Part shown: in pieces, positions 38,760 to 49,700 of the stretch
Layout of the letters: every line of letters starts with the position of its first letter
Position numbering within the stretch: position 1 is the stretch's first letter
Assembly (NCBI GenBank): GCA_963575745.1
Contig: CAUYUJ010018871.1
Location: forward strand, 589,037-653,036
Source of the DNA: Prorocentrum cordatum
Lineage: Eukaryota; Sar; Dinophyceae; Prorocentrales; Prorocentraceae
Direction of reading: 5' to 3'
DNA length: 64,000 bases
The notes under the pieces: model-generated
Told to the model about the DNA's origin: nothing
The model's input: only the letters and a program-made list of their open reading frames with translations
The model's database searches: none
Translations under genes and position numbers: made by a program

Positions 38760-39715
38760 TCACCAGTACGAATTAGATCCATGCCCAGGGATCTTGAGAA
38801 GGACCTTGCGAGAGGACCCGAAGCGCATGGCTCTCCACCGTCAGTCGACTGGCGCCGCTGTCGGGACCCTTTCCGCCCCCCCCTCCGAGAACCCTTCGGG
38901 TGGAAGACCCTGGGCAAAGGGACTAGGGGACCTGTGTCAATAATTCGGTTGACCCTCACCCAGTCCCAGGGGAGCTCGAGACCAACCCGTCTGGACGGGG
39001 CGAAATTTCTGGCCTTGTGCCCGCCGACACGAGTGACTCTACTCCCGTGCCTTCCTCGCCTGGGCGCTCTGGTTCTCAGGCTGGTAACTCCGGGTCGGGG
39101 CTCAGCAGCTCTGGAAGGGGACCCATCGCACGCCATCCCGCTGGACCTGCGGAGGAAATGCCGTCAGCAAGTAACGTTTCATTATGGATTTCAGGATGTC
39201 CAATCCCTGGTTCCTGCTGTTCCGCCTGCTGCCGCCTCCCTCGCCATTGTCTCGTCCACCCACGCCCTCGACGACAACGGTCGAGGTTGCTTGAAATGTA
39301 GGGGGTCGGCGTCGAAAGGCACTCTCACCGAGCGGCGTCAATCGCCATGCTTTGTTATGCTTATTTACGACGGCACCCTTTTCAAGAAACCTCCACAGAC
39401 CAGGCTTCACATAGCAGGCGGATGGGTGCATGATTCCCATAAGATGCAATTTCATAGAGGCACTTGTTTGTGATGTTGTGTAGGTTACGGCTGCTACGTC
39501 AGCCAGCAGCTACGTGAGCTCAGCAAGCTGTGTCTCGAGATAGTGGTTCACCACACGGTTGAGTATCTCACGAGAATGTCCAAGGGCCAATGGCCCAAGG
39601 TACTAAGTGCAGCGGAGAAAAGTGCCAGAGGCTCTCCAGTGTAGCTCACACGCCCAAGGAGGTCGGCCGCGGTTGCAGATTTGACGTTGTCATGTTGTCA
39701 TGTTCATGCTCTTTT
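38760..39715. other. No gene recognised
   Basis: Possible remains of the LINE 3' part, but no RT motif was found on either strand. Confidence 0.5.
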
Positions 39716-39717
39716 TC

Positions 39718-39778
39718 TTCCTCCTCCTCCTCCTCCTCCTCCTCCTCCTCCTCCTCCTCCTTCTCCTCCTCCGCCGCG
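39718..39778 (+). repeat. TCC tract acting as polypyrimidine tract
   Basis: TCC triplets end 12 bases before the CCCAG acceptor of the next exon. Confidence 0.85.
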
Positions 39779-39789
39779 CCTTCGCCCAG

Positions 39790-39915
39790 GCCCCAGTCGA
39801 GCCTGTGCATGCAGCGGCCGCCGAGACCGTCAGGACGGTGGGCCAGATCACCGTGGCAGCTCCCGTGTACGTGTCCAGGGCCGCCGCGCCGCCTGTGGAG
39901 CCAGTCCAGTCGCAG
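39790..39915 (+). CDS. PVEPVQ exon with clear splice borders
   Basis: CGCCCAG|GCC at 39789/39790 and CGCAG|GTTATG at 39915/39916 bound a 126-nt phase-0 exon of 42 codons: APVEPVHAAAAETVRTVGQI, TVAAPVYVSRAAAPPVEPVQ, SQ. In the genome the frame stops three codons after the donor. The sequence starts and ends with the same PVEPV motif. Upstream lies a TCC tract, downstream a GGA tract, so the two introns could pair across the exon. This is the best defined of the EPVQ exons. The protein is not identified; composition fits linker repeats of a dinoflagellate cortical protein. Confidence 0.6.
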
Positions 39916-39924
39916 GTTATGGCC

Positions 39925-40215
39925 TGAGGAGGGGGAGAAGGGGGAGGGAAGAGGAGGAGGAGGAGGAAAAAAACAAAACAAAACAAAACAAACATACAAA
40001 AATAATAACAAGGAGAAGAAGAAGAAGAAGAAGAGGAGGAGGAGGAGGAGGAGGAGGAGGAGAAGGGGGGAGAAAGGGGAGGAGGAGGAGGAGGAGGACG
40101 AGGAGGACGAGGAGGAGGAGGAGGAGGACGAGGAGAAGAAGAGTGATGAGGAGTAGGGTGGAGGAAGGGGGGAGGAGTATGAAGGAGGAGGAGGAGGAGG
40201 AGGAGGCGGAGACGC
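39925..40215 (+). repeat. GGA/GAG polypurine tract with (AAAAC)n
   Basis: GGA triplets interrupted by AAAACAAAACAAAAC at 39967-39990 and GAAGAA runs. Confidence 0.9.
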
Positions 40216-41330
40216 AAGGCTCAAGGCACGAAAGCCAGGACAGAAGCCAGGGTACCCCACACAGAGATGGCCCCCGCTACACGGGGCCGACAGTATCGAC
40301 GAGCCGGGCCCATTGGGCCCAGCCTCGGGCCGGCGCGCCACCCAGAAGCACTACGGCCTTACCCGCCAGCCAGTCCAAGCGTAGGGTAGATCCCCCAGTT
40401 CTCCAAGGCGAAGCGTGGCGACGCTGTAGCACCCAGCCGGCGAGAGTCCGACCGAACGCAGCGGGCGTGCAATGCCCTAAGAAATCGCGTTGTTTCTTTC
40501 CTCCTCGACCTCCGCATCACCGACGTCAGACGATGCTAGACTCCTCGGCGTCAACGTGGATGCTCGTGGTTCTGAGGCACTTGCGGACGCCTACGAGAGA
40601 GGTCCCTGGCGACGTGGGGCCGCCGCGAAGTCCATCTTCATGTAGGTGCCCTGTCTCTTCCTCTGGGTACTCTTGCCCTTGACCGTGTAGTTGCTCCTCT
40701 TGCTCTTCATCGGATTCTCGTCGAAACTCTTGCACCAGCCGTGGCGAAGCTCATTGGACGAGGACCTGGACGTTGCCGCGCCACCACGCCCAGCCCACAG
40801 CGACCGCGCCCTGAGGCCTGGCGAGGTCTTGGCACTCGAGCTTGCGCCCGAGGGCGGCTGCCCGCTCCCTTCGACATGTGGCGCGGGCTTCGGCTGCACC
40901 GTCCTGGTGTCCGTGTGGTGGCTGCGCGGGCTGCGCGACCTCGGGCGGACGCGGGTGCTGTGCCGCTTCCGTCCCCGAGTCGCCCCAGTCCAACGAGCCC
41001 GAGTCGTCCGTCTCTGACTCCTCGCTGCCCTCACTCTCCAGCAGCTCCTCCTGCAGGGTCTGCACCTGCTGCCGTGGCGCCGTCCTGCTGCGGGTCCCTG
41101 CGCCGGCCTCCTGCCACAAGCTCCTGACCTCCTCGGCGATCGCGCCGCCCGCACGCGTTCCTTGAGTTCCGTCTTTTGCGCGTTGAGTTCTTCCGTCGAG
41201 GCTGGGGTCTACGCGGTGCCGTTGCGCATCGGCAAGGGCTGGCAGCCAGCCTGCTGCGCCTCTGGTCCACGCCGACTCGGCTCGCGTGCGGGGCGCGCAC
41301 GTGCCTTCCGTTGCCGACACGTACCGAATT
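40216..41330. other. No gene recognised
   Basis: Open frames on both strands. The minus frame 40591-41154 contains WCKSFDENPMKSKRSNYTVK, which looks protein-like but matches nothing I know. Confidence 0.4.
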
Positions 41331-41397
41331 AGGTAGGAGAAGGAAGTGGAAAAGGCGGAGGGGAAGGAGGAAGAAGAAGAGACATATGCCTACGCAG

Positions 41398-41495
41398 ACC
41401 TACGCCCCCGCTGAGCCCGTGCAGAGCTACGCCCCCACTGAGCCTGTGCAGACCTACGCCCCCACTGAGCCTGTGCAGACCTACGCCGCCCCCGA
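41398..41495 (+). CDS. TYAPTEPVQ tandem-repeat exon
   Basis: After CTACGCAG the frame has TYAPAEPVQ, SYAPTEPVQ, TYAPTEPVQ and TYAAPEA: a 27-bp (9-aa) tandem repeat, phase 0. A GC-type donor (GAG|GCTCGT) at 41495/41496 is possible; dinoflagellates use GC and GA donors. It is flanked by GGA (41335-41385) and TCC (41555-41690) tracts. The TYAP start resembles the SLTYA end of the EF-hand exon at 13458-13551. Either an internal exon of the proposed EF-hand/alveolin gene or of a related one. Confidence 0.5.
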
Positions 41496-41554
41496 GGCTC
41501 GTCGGGGTCGCCGTCGCCGCTGCCGTCGTCGTCGCTGCCACTGTCGCTGCCGTC

Positions 41555-41690
41555 CCCCTTCTCCTTCCTCCTCCTCCTTTTCCTCTTTCTTTTCCTCCAC
41601 GTCCTCCCCTTCCTCCTCCTCCTTTTCCTCCTCCTCCTCTTCCTCCGTGTCCTCCTCGTCCTCGCACTCGTCCTCATCCTCCCCCAACTC
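41555..41690 (+). repeat. TCC polypyrimidine tract
   Basis: TCC/TCT triplets, complementary to the GGA tract upstream of the exon. Confidence 0.85.
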
Positions 41691-42389
41691 GAACGGTAGC
41701 CCATACTCACTGATCCTGTCTTCGTTGCCCTGTTCAGTCTTCTCCGCCTTCCCGCTGCCATTTTGGGCCCGGGTAGCCGGCCGTGCACCCGTGCCCGTGC
41801 TAGACACGTGTTTTATTGTGTGCTTCTGCTTCCGCGAACAATGCATCAGTTTTCATAGTTGGTAGCGGAGCTTCGGATCCTTTCCACTACTTTTCGCCGC
41901 CATGACCCGCGTAGCACATCCGCCAGTCCCTCGATCGCCTACTTTTGCTTTTTTGCCCAATCATCCTCCTCGTGTTCGGCAAGAGTGTTTCGAGCGTTCC
42001 TGCTTTCCGTGTTCATGATTTTCGCATTCGCTGAGTCGGGCAACAAGGACACCTGCCACAACGAAGACATCACCGAGTACCTCAAGGAGCGCGGCGCCAC
42101 CCCATCGATGCCCGTTTATCTCCCAGGGTTGCTCCAACTATGTTGGAGGCGCACTCGGAGCCACAGGGTTTGTCTTCGGTTGAAAACAAGGAGCCACCAT
42201 CGTTCACATCAGCAGCCGCAGCCAGTGGCCCCGAGCTTCTCGCAACTATGTCGCGGGAGCCCTGGGAAACGGAGGCGGTTGAGAATTCGGATAAGAGATG
42301 GCAATCAGTAGAGTGCTGGACAATTGCGGTGTCATCTCCCCAAGGAACAGTGAAGCCCGTATGGAACTACCTGTCTTCGTTCACATAGC
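41691..42389. other. No clear gene
   Basis: The + frame near 42010-42130 reads ESGNKDTCHNEDITEYLKER, possibly retroelement-derived. CCGCTGCCATTTTGG at 41753 only partly resembles the spliced leader. Confidence 0.4.
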
Positions 42390-42935
42390 ACACGACATAT
42401 CGCCCCACCCGCCGATGTCCTTCAGACTGGCAGGGCGAGATCCCGATGCGCACTCCCCTGGACGATCACGCAGTCGGCGGTGCCCAGCGCGGCAACGGCG
42501 CGACGCTCAAGGGGCGCGTCCGCAACAACGTTGCGGAATGTCCCGAGCGCGGCGAACGCGACGACGATGCGACACACGAAGGGCGCATTCGCAATTATGT
42601 TGCGGGATGCCCCGGGCGCGGCAACAGCCACAACGACGCGACTGAAGATTGCACCCAATACGCCGACGAAGAGGAGCACGCCCAGGGCAGGGCCCCACGA
42701 CAGCTCCGAGGCCCACGGTCAGAGCAACGCCGTCGGCAGGCCCCCAGCCTTCAGTACCTCCCCAACCTATGGAGGGACCTCCACTCCGGATGGAAGGCCA
42801 TCGGGGTGGGCGTTTTCGCCCAGACCAGCCGCCTCGCCTGCGCGGACGCAGGCGGCGGCAACGGTTGCACGCGTCACCTCCGCACCTGGGGCCCGAGCAG
42901 CAATCTCGGGCCCCCGTCCAACGAAGGGCGGGGCA

Positions 42936-43520
42936 GGTGATGATCTGGTGGGTGGCGGACTCGCACTTCAACGAGCTTCGCCGGGCGGCCTGCGCCTCAT
43001 CTCGCCCCGCTGGCATGGCCCGAGAAGACGTGGGCGAGTGGCCGGCAGCTGTCCTCGCAAAGGGAGGCACCATCAACGGCAAACCAGTGCCACCGATGAC
43101 CTTCCTGGCGCACAGTCCGGCCGAACGTTTGTGCCATCTGGGCGAGGGGGGGCGCGCCTCGGCAGTCTCAGCATTTATGGGCTTGAATCGACTTCCGCAG
43201 GAGCGCATAGATAACCTCCTCCCACAATTCGACATCCTCCACATCCGCGCCCAGCAAGCCGGTCAACTAATGATCGGCTACGATGGTCGCCTGTTGCGTG
43301 CGGCAGGAGTTTCGAACGCGCAGCTGGCCACGATCTTGCAGCGCCACAACATGGCCGACCCGACCAACGCAGCACAACTCGCACATATGACGGGTCAGCT
43401 GCGACTCTTCGGGTACATGACCGAGAGGTCGCCCGGCAATCTCGCCCCAGACTACATCCGGATCGGGCCAGGGCGGCCTGGGCCCTTCAGCGCCGGGGGC
43501 GGCACCCAGCCCACTTGCAC
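42936..43520 (+). pseudogene. Gag-like segment
   Basis: A single frame gives WWVADSHFNELRRAACAS, FLAHSPAERLCHLGE, SAFMGLNRLPQERIDNL, QLMIGYDGRLLRAAGVSN and HMTGQLRLFGYMTE: mostly helical, with no catalytic motif. It is called gag-like only from its place ahead of protease and dUTPase. The frame stays open from 42649 to 43827 with low-complexity ends. Confidence 0.35.
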
Positions 43521-44984
43521 TGGCAGCACCATTGCAGGAGGCATCCCCAGCAGCTACCAACGACTCTGGCACCGACACCGACACCATCAGTTAATTCGGC
43601 GAAGGAAAGATGGCCGCCGACGACCCCGAGCTACGCGATGTTCCAGCGAAGAAGCGCGGCGCACCCTGCCCCGGCCCACGCGCGCGCCAAGGCGCGACGG
43701 CAACGCTTCGACTGCCACGTGCCCGCGCACCGCGCCCGGAGGGCCGTTGAGAGGCCCGCGCAAGGGCCACCGAGCATTCTTGGCCGACGACTTGCCCGAA
43801 AAGTCTCGACGGGGCGCGAGCGATTGACGCGTCGCGAGTGCGACTCAGAGGAACGCTTCGCGCGCGCGCTCTCTTCCTCGACGCCTGCCCCGCGTCGCCG
43901 CCAGCGTCCGCGCCGACGTCAAAACTGGGGCAGCAACGGCCACGGGGCCTAGCTGAGCAGCAGCCCATGACGAACACACGCGCGCAAGCACGCGGTTTGG
44001 ACGATCAGGAACGCCGCCAGCCATAGGCAGACTACGCCTGGACGCTCTGGCGCGAGCGACCCCATGCAGATCTCTGATCACCGGGGCGGCGGACGGCCAA
44101 GCCAGCATCAGCAGCGCCGCGACCAGCAGCAGCAGCTACCGCGCCAGATTCGTCGCCCGACGGTTCGCGGCAACAGGTCGGCCGCAGTCAGTGGTCGCGT
44201 TGGGCGGGCGCCATCTTCAACGCCATCGCCCGCCCCCTGTGGCGCCGAGCTACGACGGGCGGCGGGCGATCTCGCGGGCCGCGCGCAAGCCTGTGCCCAG
44301 CCACCAGGATCCGCAACTAAGTCGCAGACCCACGCGGCAGCAGCGGGGGAGACAGCGCCGACAGCTCCAGCAGCACCGCGGACACAGCCCCAGCGCACGC
44401 GACGTTGGCGGCGCATTCCCTTCGGGCCAGGACTAGGGGCGAGGCTGGCTGGGCGGCCTCAACGCGCGGGCCGCAGCTCCCGCGCCACCAGCTGCAGACG
44501 CGCAGCTGCCAAGCTGGGCCTACGCGCCGTCTGCGGCCGCGCCCGGCATCGGCGCGCCATGCGGATCGAGTTCCATTTGGCCGGCACAATCGGCGCCGGG
44601 ACCCACGCCGCCGCCAGTGCCAAACACTCCCTCTGGGTTGGTTTTGTGCATTCAACGCGGAAAGGCCAGTGGGCGTGAGCCAACCGTCGGGGATAATCGC
44701 CATGCAGAATGGCCGCATTGTTTTCTTGCCGCGAGACATGGATGTCCAGGGGTAGTCGGTCCGAGCACAGCGCGCATCCGATCCCCGACTACATCCAACG
44801 ACGATACCTCGACGAGCTCCACAGCACACAGCTAGCACTGGGATCTGGGGTCTGGAGCCACTACGACAGGAGGCGCACCAGCAGCGCCAAGCCGCGCGGA
44901 TTCGGGCAGAGACGCCGACTATCCCTCCTCCGGCGCCAGCTGCAGCGACAGCTACACCCCCCACAGCTGCTGCTTTCAACGGCG
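43521..44984 (+). other. Low-complexity interior of the retroelement
   Basis: Arg/Ala/Pro/Gln-rich in every frame; nothing specific recognised. Confidence 0.4.
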
Positions 44985-45135
44985 ACGATAGGGAGTGCCC
45001 CATCTGTCTCGAAGCCTGCGTCCATGGCGAGAGGGTCGCACGACTACAGCGACGACGCATCCTGCTCCGCGCAGGCCATCTACAGCTCACGCAGAACACC
45101 GACACCACCTTGGCCCACTGCCCGGCGCGCCGCGG
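44985..45135 (+). pseudogene. RING-finger remnant
   Basis: DDRECPICLEACVHGERVAR then LQRRRILL...HCPARRG. The first Cys pair (C-P-I-C-L-E) and closing C-P are intact. The expected C-x-H in the middle and the final Cys are replaced by Arg residues, so zinc binding is probably lost. Confidence 0.5.
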
Positions 45136-45250
45136 ACGCATGAACGCCATCGCCGACACCTGCTTCACCGGTGCAAATCGCGCGCCCACGGCATCGACGC
45201 CCGCGGCTCCGACCCGCGGCGCGCCAGCAGGAGACGCGCCGCAGGAGAAA

Positions 45251-45302
45251 ACAAAAAAAAAAAAAAAAAAAAAACAAAAAAAAAAAAAAAAAAAAAAAAA
45301 AA
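45251..45302 (+). repeat. Internal A-rich tract
   Basis: About 50 A with a single C near the middle. It sits between RING and protease, so it is not a 3' tail of this element; it may be the tail of another insertion or slippage. Confidence 0.8.
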
Positions 45303-45569
45303 GCATGACACAGCACCTTGTCGGCCAGCTCCAGCACCCGGGACACTATCGCAAGATCTTCTCGAAACCCCAAGCAGCGTTTCCAGCTTCGCGTCCGCAA
45401 TAGATATGCGCCAGTACCCTGCGACGCTCACCTGGACTTGCACATGCTTCCGCGTCGGCCTACATCGCACGGGCTTGCACCTTCGCGGTGGCCGATTTCG
45501 CCAGGAACAGGCTTGAGCTCCCAGGACTCGCCGCGCTACCTGGCAAGCACGTCACTGTCAGGCGGCCAG

Positions 45570-45995
45570 CGAGGCGCCATCGTGGACACCCGCGCTTGGA
45601 CCAACCTCTGGGGCACGCGATTCGCCCTGAGGTGGCCTGGCGAGCCATCTAGGCGAAGCTCCATACCTCGGAGGAGAGGTTGCCCGTTCCACATACGCGG
45701 CAGGAGTGGGCAACGGGCCCCAAGTGGCGAACGGGGAGATCCATTGCCCACTCGGCGCAGCATGCGCGCTCCGGCCGTGGAGGGAGCAGGCGACGCCCCC
45801 CCTGCCTTGTTGGACCGGCAACCCACGCAGTCCAACGACGGAATTGTGGAGAAGGCGCGAACCACAAGCGCCTGACTGGGCGGCCGCGAGATCTCCTGGA
45901 GCCCATGCGCGACGCACTTCGACTTGGATTTCGCTCCGAGCGGACACCTTTGCATTCCAGTCGACCTTTACGGCGGGCTCTGGCCGCGCTCCGGG
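45570..45995 (+). pseudogene. Retropepsin-like aspartic protease remnant
   Basis: RGAIVDTRAWTNLWG (45570-45615) matches the D-T-G active-site region with Gly replaced by Arg. GNGPQVANGEIHCPLGAAC (45710) and HFDLDFAPSGHLCIPVDLYG (45911-45970) follow in other frames. At least two frame changes and the Gly loss indicate an inactive protease. Confidence 0.45.
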
Positions 45996-46059
45996 GACGC
46001 GATACTTAAACAGAGCCCATGCTGATTGCGGCGGGCAGCCAGGATCACGGCGACGGCGA

Positions 46060-46480
46060 CGGACGAGAGCCTCAACAAGCTAAAGGTCCAGCTTCTCAGT
46101 CCGCATGCGAATGCCCCTGCGCGAAGCACCATCTCCGCCGGCTACGACCTGCGCGCCAGCTCCGACGCCAGCTTCCCGATACATGGTCGGGAGTTGGTAC
46201 CTGCGGGCACAGCAGCATTAGCACCACCGTGCGCATACATACGCATTGCCCCACGCTCAGGGCTCGCGCCCAAGGGCATCGACATCACCGGCGGCGCGGT
46301 GGACCCCGACACCTGCGAGGAGATCAAGGTCATCGCGTAAAACACCACCCCGCGGAGCCACGTGGTCGAGCAGGGCCGCCGCATCGCCCAGCTCATCCTG
46401 GAACGGTACAGCGACGACGCCGAGGTCGTGGTCGCCCCCAGCCTACCTACATCGTCTAGGGGACCAGGTGGTTCTGAACA
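46060..46480 (+). pseudogene. dUTPase (dUTP diphosphatase) domain with premature stop
   Basis: KLKVQLLSPHANAPARSTIS and AGYDLRAS (motif 1); YIRIAPRSGLAPKGID (motif 2, PRSGLA); ITGGAVDPDTCEEIKVIA (motif 3). Then TAA at 46338-46340, and in the adjoining reading VVEQGRRIAQLILERY (motif 4) and SLPTSSRGPGGSE (motif 5, altered). The trimeric enzyme hydrolyses dUTP to keep uracil out of newly made DNA; several retroelements carry one. Here the stop lies between motifs 3 and 4. Confidence 0.75.
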
Positions 46481-47899
46481 CTGGAATGAGTTACCGCAGT
46501 CACGACACCATCCCGAGCGATGTGGCCATCTTGTCATCCGAAGGTCGAAGGTCAGATGGGCATTTCTGTTCCCGATTGCCCTGAGGAGCCGAACGACTAG
46601 GGAATCGTTGGGCCAGCCCATAAGGTCGGCCTTGCCGACCTACCCCAGCAGAGGAAGGCAGCAGGCCCAGGACGTCCCGCCTGGATCCTAGACCGCGGAC
46701 GAAACACACCACTGGCACTGCAGGATCGTGGCTGCGACGTCATCTGCACCTCCGGCCTCGGTAGTGCAGTTCGGTCGCTATCGGATCTCACGCATCCTAT
46801 CACCAACTACGGCATGCTGTGAATCATGCGCGGTACAACAAAGGGCGAGCTTCACCGCGTCCTCGACTCGCTGCCCAGTTGGTGCGCACGCGTCAAGGAC
46901 GCAGGCACCAGGACCGTAGTTTTCGGCACTCACGGTCCACATTGGATGGAGTCGCCCCGCCGTGAAGCAGATGACCGACACGCGCGCGCGCCACTCAAGC
47001 AAGCATGCGGCATGCCACAAGGCTCTAGCACTAGGGGCAGAGCGCAGCATAATCGTTTGTTTACGATGCTGACAGGAGCTTGTCACCCAGACAGCTGTGC
47101 AAGTGTGGCATAAAGCTAGATGAGCACGTCGACGACTGGACCAACGCGACTTGGCGGCTGTACTTAGCCTTGATGTGCCGCGAGGCGTCACGTCTTGCGC
47201 CATACTGCAGCTGCACTTCAACGAGCAGCGGAGCGCCGAGGAAAACGCGTTTTCGACGAGGCAAAGCAGCAGCTTCAGCACCAGACTCGAACACGACTAC
47301 CAGCATGATAGCGACTGGCAAGCGCGATTCCAAGCAGCACGCTCGTGACCCCAAGCAGCACATTACAAACAGGGCGACGTGGGTAGGGATCACCACCAGC
47401 CCGAGCGCTGATCCCTACCAAAATCGCGGTTTTGACTGAGGAGCGCACCCAGGACGAGCACCAGCAGCCACGAGGGGCGTCAGGCAATTATGCTGCCAGC
47501 ACCGACCCCGCCCCAGAACGGGAGGCATCTGGTGGCTATGTCGCCAGCGTTTACCCCGCAGCAGAGCGCACACGTCAGAAGAATAAGGTAGGGAAGGCCA
47601 CGTGCCTGCAGCCCGCAAGCAGGTTGTAGAGAACCACTACGACGACTGCGGCTCAGACCTCATGTGCCTCTCACCCTACCTTCTTGGCATATCTGCCATC
47701 GGCGAGCCAGGTCACGCCATCGAGTACGACAAAGACGAACACCACGGCAACTTCACCTCAGGTCTGCCCAAGTGGTGGTTCGCAGGATCGTCTGCCACAG
47801 CATCATATCGCCGACTGACGACAGCTCAAACTACGTCACAACCGACCGAGTTCGATACCTTTTTCCACCATTCCCTCATCTACCTTACCACACTTGACG
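46481..47899 (+). other. Retroelement interior, frames unclear
   Basis: Coherent-looking pieces (WCARVKDAGTRTVVFGTHGP at 46884; LGISAIGEPGHAIEYDKDEH at 47686) without a family I can name. Possible pol remains, but no RT or integrase motif. Confidence 0.35.
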
Positions 47900-48115
47900 A
47901 TTGCGTCGACATCATCGAGGTTTGTGGTGGGGATGCTCGGACTAGCCAACTTGCTGTCCGACGCCATTTCAGACTTGACTCAAACTTCGACTTGGCTATA
48001 GGATGTGACTTCAAAAACGAAGGCCAACAACGTGCAGTGGAGAGGTACATGCGACAGCACCGACCTCTAGTGGCCATCATGACCCCCACGTGCCGGCCAT
48101 TCGGCAATTACGTGC
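47900..48115 (+). pseudogene. Methyltransferase-like domain, C-terminal part of the retroelement
   Basis: DDCVDIIEVCGGDARTSQLA then DLAIGCDFKNEGQQ and PLVAIMTPTCRPFGN. The I-E-V-C-G-G-x-A-R turn, an acidic second strand and the PTCxPFG motif resemble SAM-dependent methyltransferase-fold domains, here found in retroelement polyproteins. The frame breaks after 48115. Activity is unknown. Confidence 0.45.
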
Positions 48116-48200
48116 CCCCACGTGGGCGACGTACAGTTACAAGTGCAATTACGACACGTGGCTGCGTTCCTACCAGGACGCGGCCCCACACGGACGGTTT

Positions 48201-48759
48201 CGCGGTCACATAGCACGATTACAGTGTGCATCCATGATGTCTGGCGCCCATGGATACCGCAATGGTGCATGTGGAGCCGCAGTGGCCTGAAGGACGCGCC
48301 CAATGGCGCAGAAACCGTCAGCGATCTCCTTCCTCACGATGGCAAACCTGTCGTCGAACAGCTGCCTAATGGCGGGTGGTGGTGCTGTCGATGGCGGCGG
48401 GTCAAAATCGGCAGTTTCTTTGCGAAGTGTTGGCTGGTGCCCTTGTTCCTTGTCAGGGTCCTCGTTGGCGCCGGTCTGAGGCGGGTGGTGCAACGCTGAG
48501 TTGGTGGCGACGAGGCGCCTGCGGCGGCCGAAAGCCCCAGCGTGGCGATCTCACGGGAGCGGAGGTAGCCGCCACGCTTTCGGGCAGCCCCCCGTGCTCA
48601 TGTTGGTGATCTGGCTCGACTTCGCGGGCTCCGCGGCCGCCATGGCACGAGGCGACCGGGCGCCACGCATGGCCGCCCGCCCTCCCGAGATTCCTCCGTT
48701 CTTTCTGACGGGACTGGGCGGCGAGGGTCCCCCCCGCCCCTTCTGACGGGACTGAAGCA
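48201..48759. other. No gene recognised
   Basis: GC-rich sequence without motifs; a direct CTTTCTGACGGGACTG duplication lies near 48700-48750. Confidence 0.45.
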
Positions 48760-48905
48760 GCGCCTCCTCCTCCTCCTCCTCCTCCTCCTCCTCCTCCTCC
48801 TCCTCCTCCTCATCCTCATCCTCATCCTCCTTCCCTTCCTCCTTTTCTGTTCCTCCTCCTCCCTTTCCCCCTCCTGCTCCACCTCCTCCTCCTCCCCTTC
48901 CCTCC
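48760..48905 (+). repeat. TCC polypyrimidine tract
   Basis: TCC triplets leading into the pyrimidine-rich acceptor region of the next exon. Confidence 0.9.
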
Positions 48906-48950
48906 CTGGATTGCCTCGCCTTGTTCTTCTCTCTCGTTGTTTATCTGCAG

Positions 48951-48974
48951 GTCGAGGTGCGGGAGGTCGTGAAG
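48951..48974 (+). CDS. Candidate short alveolin-like exon
   Basis: The pyrimidine tract CTTGTTCTTCTCTCTCG leads to TTATCTGCAG at 48950; the frame then reads VEVREVVKDRAGS. Only VEVREVVK looks alveolin-like, so a GA-type donor after 48974 (AAG|GACCGC) is proposed. Too short for certainty; the acceptor is strong and the phase is 0. Confidence 0.4.
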
Positions 48975-49700
48975 GACCGCGCGGGCTCCTGCGGGCCGGC
49001 GGCTCCGCTGCCTCGGGCACCTGCGGTAAAGTCGGCGGCCCGTGGCTGCCCCACCGGCGGTCTCCAGCCACCGGCGGCCGCCGGGGCCTCGCGAGGCTCC
49101 AGGCAAGATGCGCCGTGCAGATGTTGATGTCCGTGTATATACATGCGCTGCCTTTCCCCCGTGCTCCCCCACTTCCATCTTCCCCCCTCGTCCCCCTCTC
49201 CTTCCCGTCCCCGGCACTGCGCCGACCTGCTCACCCGCCACCTTTCGAAGCCAGCGCTCTGCGGTCGGGGTGCGGGGGCAAAATTCACGCACGGTCGGGG
49301 ATTTGTGGGTAGCGTGTCGGTCGTCCGGTTCTGGCCCACCACGTTCCGGCGCGACGCGCTGTCCGCTTCCTGGCCCCCCAGCGTCAACGCCCCGAGCTGT
49401 TCCGAGCCCAACGCCTCGCGAAGCGCAGCGGCACGCCGTCCGCTCGCAGGCATAACATGCCGCTGGGGCCGCCGTGGCGACACGCTGTACAAAAGTTCCC
49501 GACCGTGGACAGTTCGGTTGGACCCAGGGCCAGGATCAATCGTTCAAGTTGAGCGATCTGGAGCTCTCTCAGAGCGTGCCGGAGCACCCTGGAACGGCCG
49601 CATCGCCCCATGCATCCTCCAGAGCCGCCGGGTCTCAGAGATCCCCGATTTGTCTTGGTCCGATCTTGTCCTGGTCCTGAGTCCTGACTTCGTCTCGACA
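48975..49700. other. No gene recognised
   Basis: GC-rich; open frames on both strands lack motifs. Confidence 0.45.

Larger units (their letters stand above)
42390..48200 (+). mobile_element. Decayed retroelement with gag-like, RING, retropepsin-like, dUTPase and methyltransferase-like parts
   Basis: All recognisable parts lie on the + strand in the order gag-like (42936-43520), RING (44985-45135), aspartic protease (45570-45995), dUTPase (46060-46480), methyltransferase-like (47900-48115). No RT or integrase motif and no LTRs were found, so borders are approximate. The order resembles dinoflagellate copia-like polyproteins I recall, and an RNase H tail of that type lies at 11.1-11.9 kb. Confidence 0.5.

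Noticed and set aside
41753-41775. Possible second spliced-leader relic (CCGCTGCCATTTTGGGCC)
   Set aside because: Only the central GCCATTTTGG is shared; the 3' CTCAAG is missing and no copy-like coding follows.
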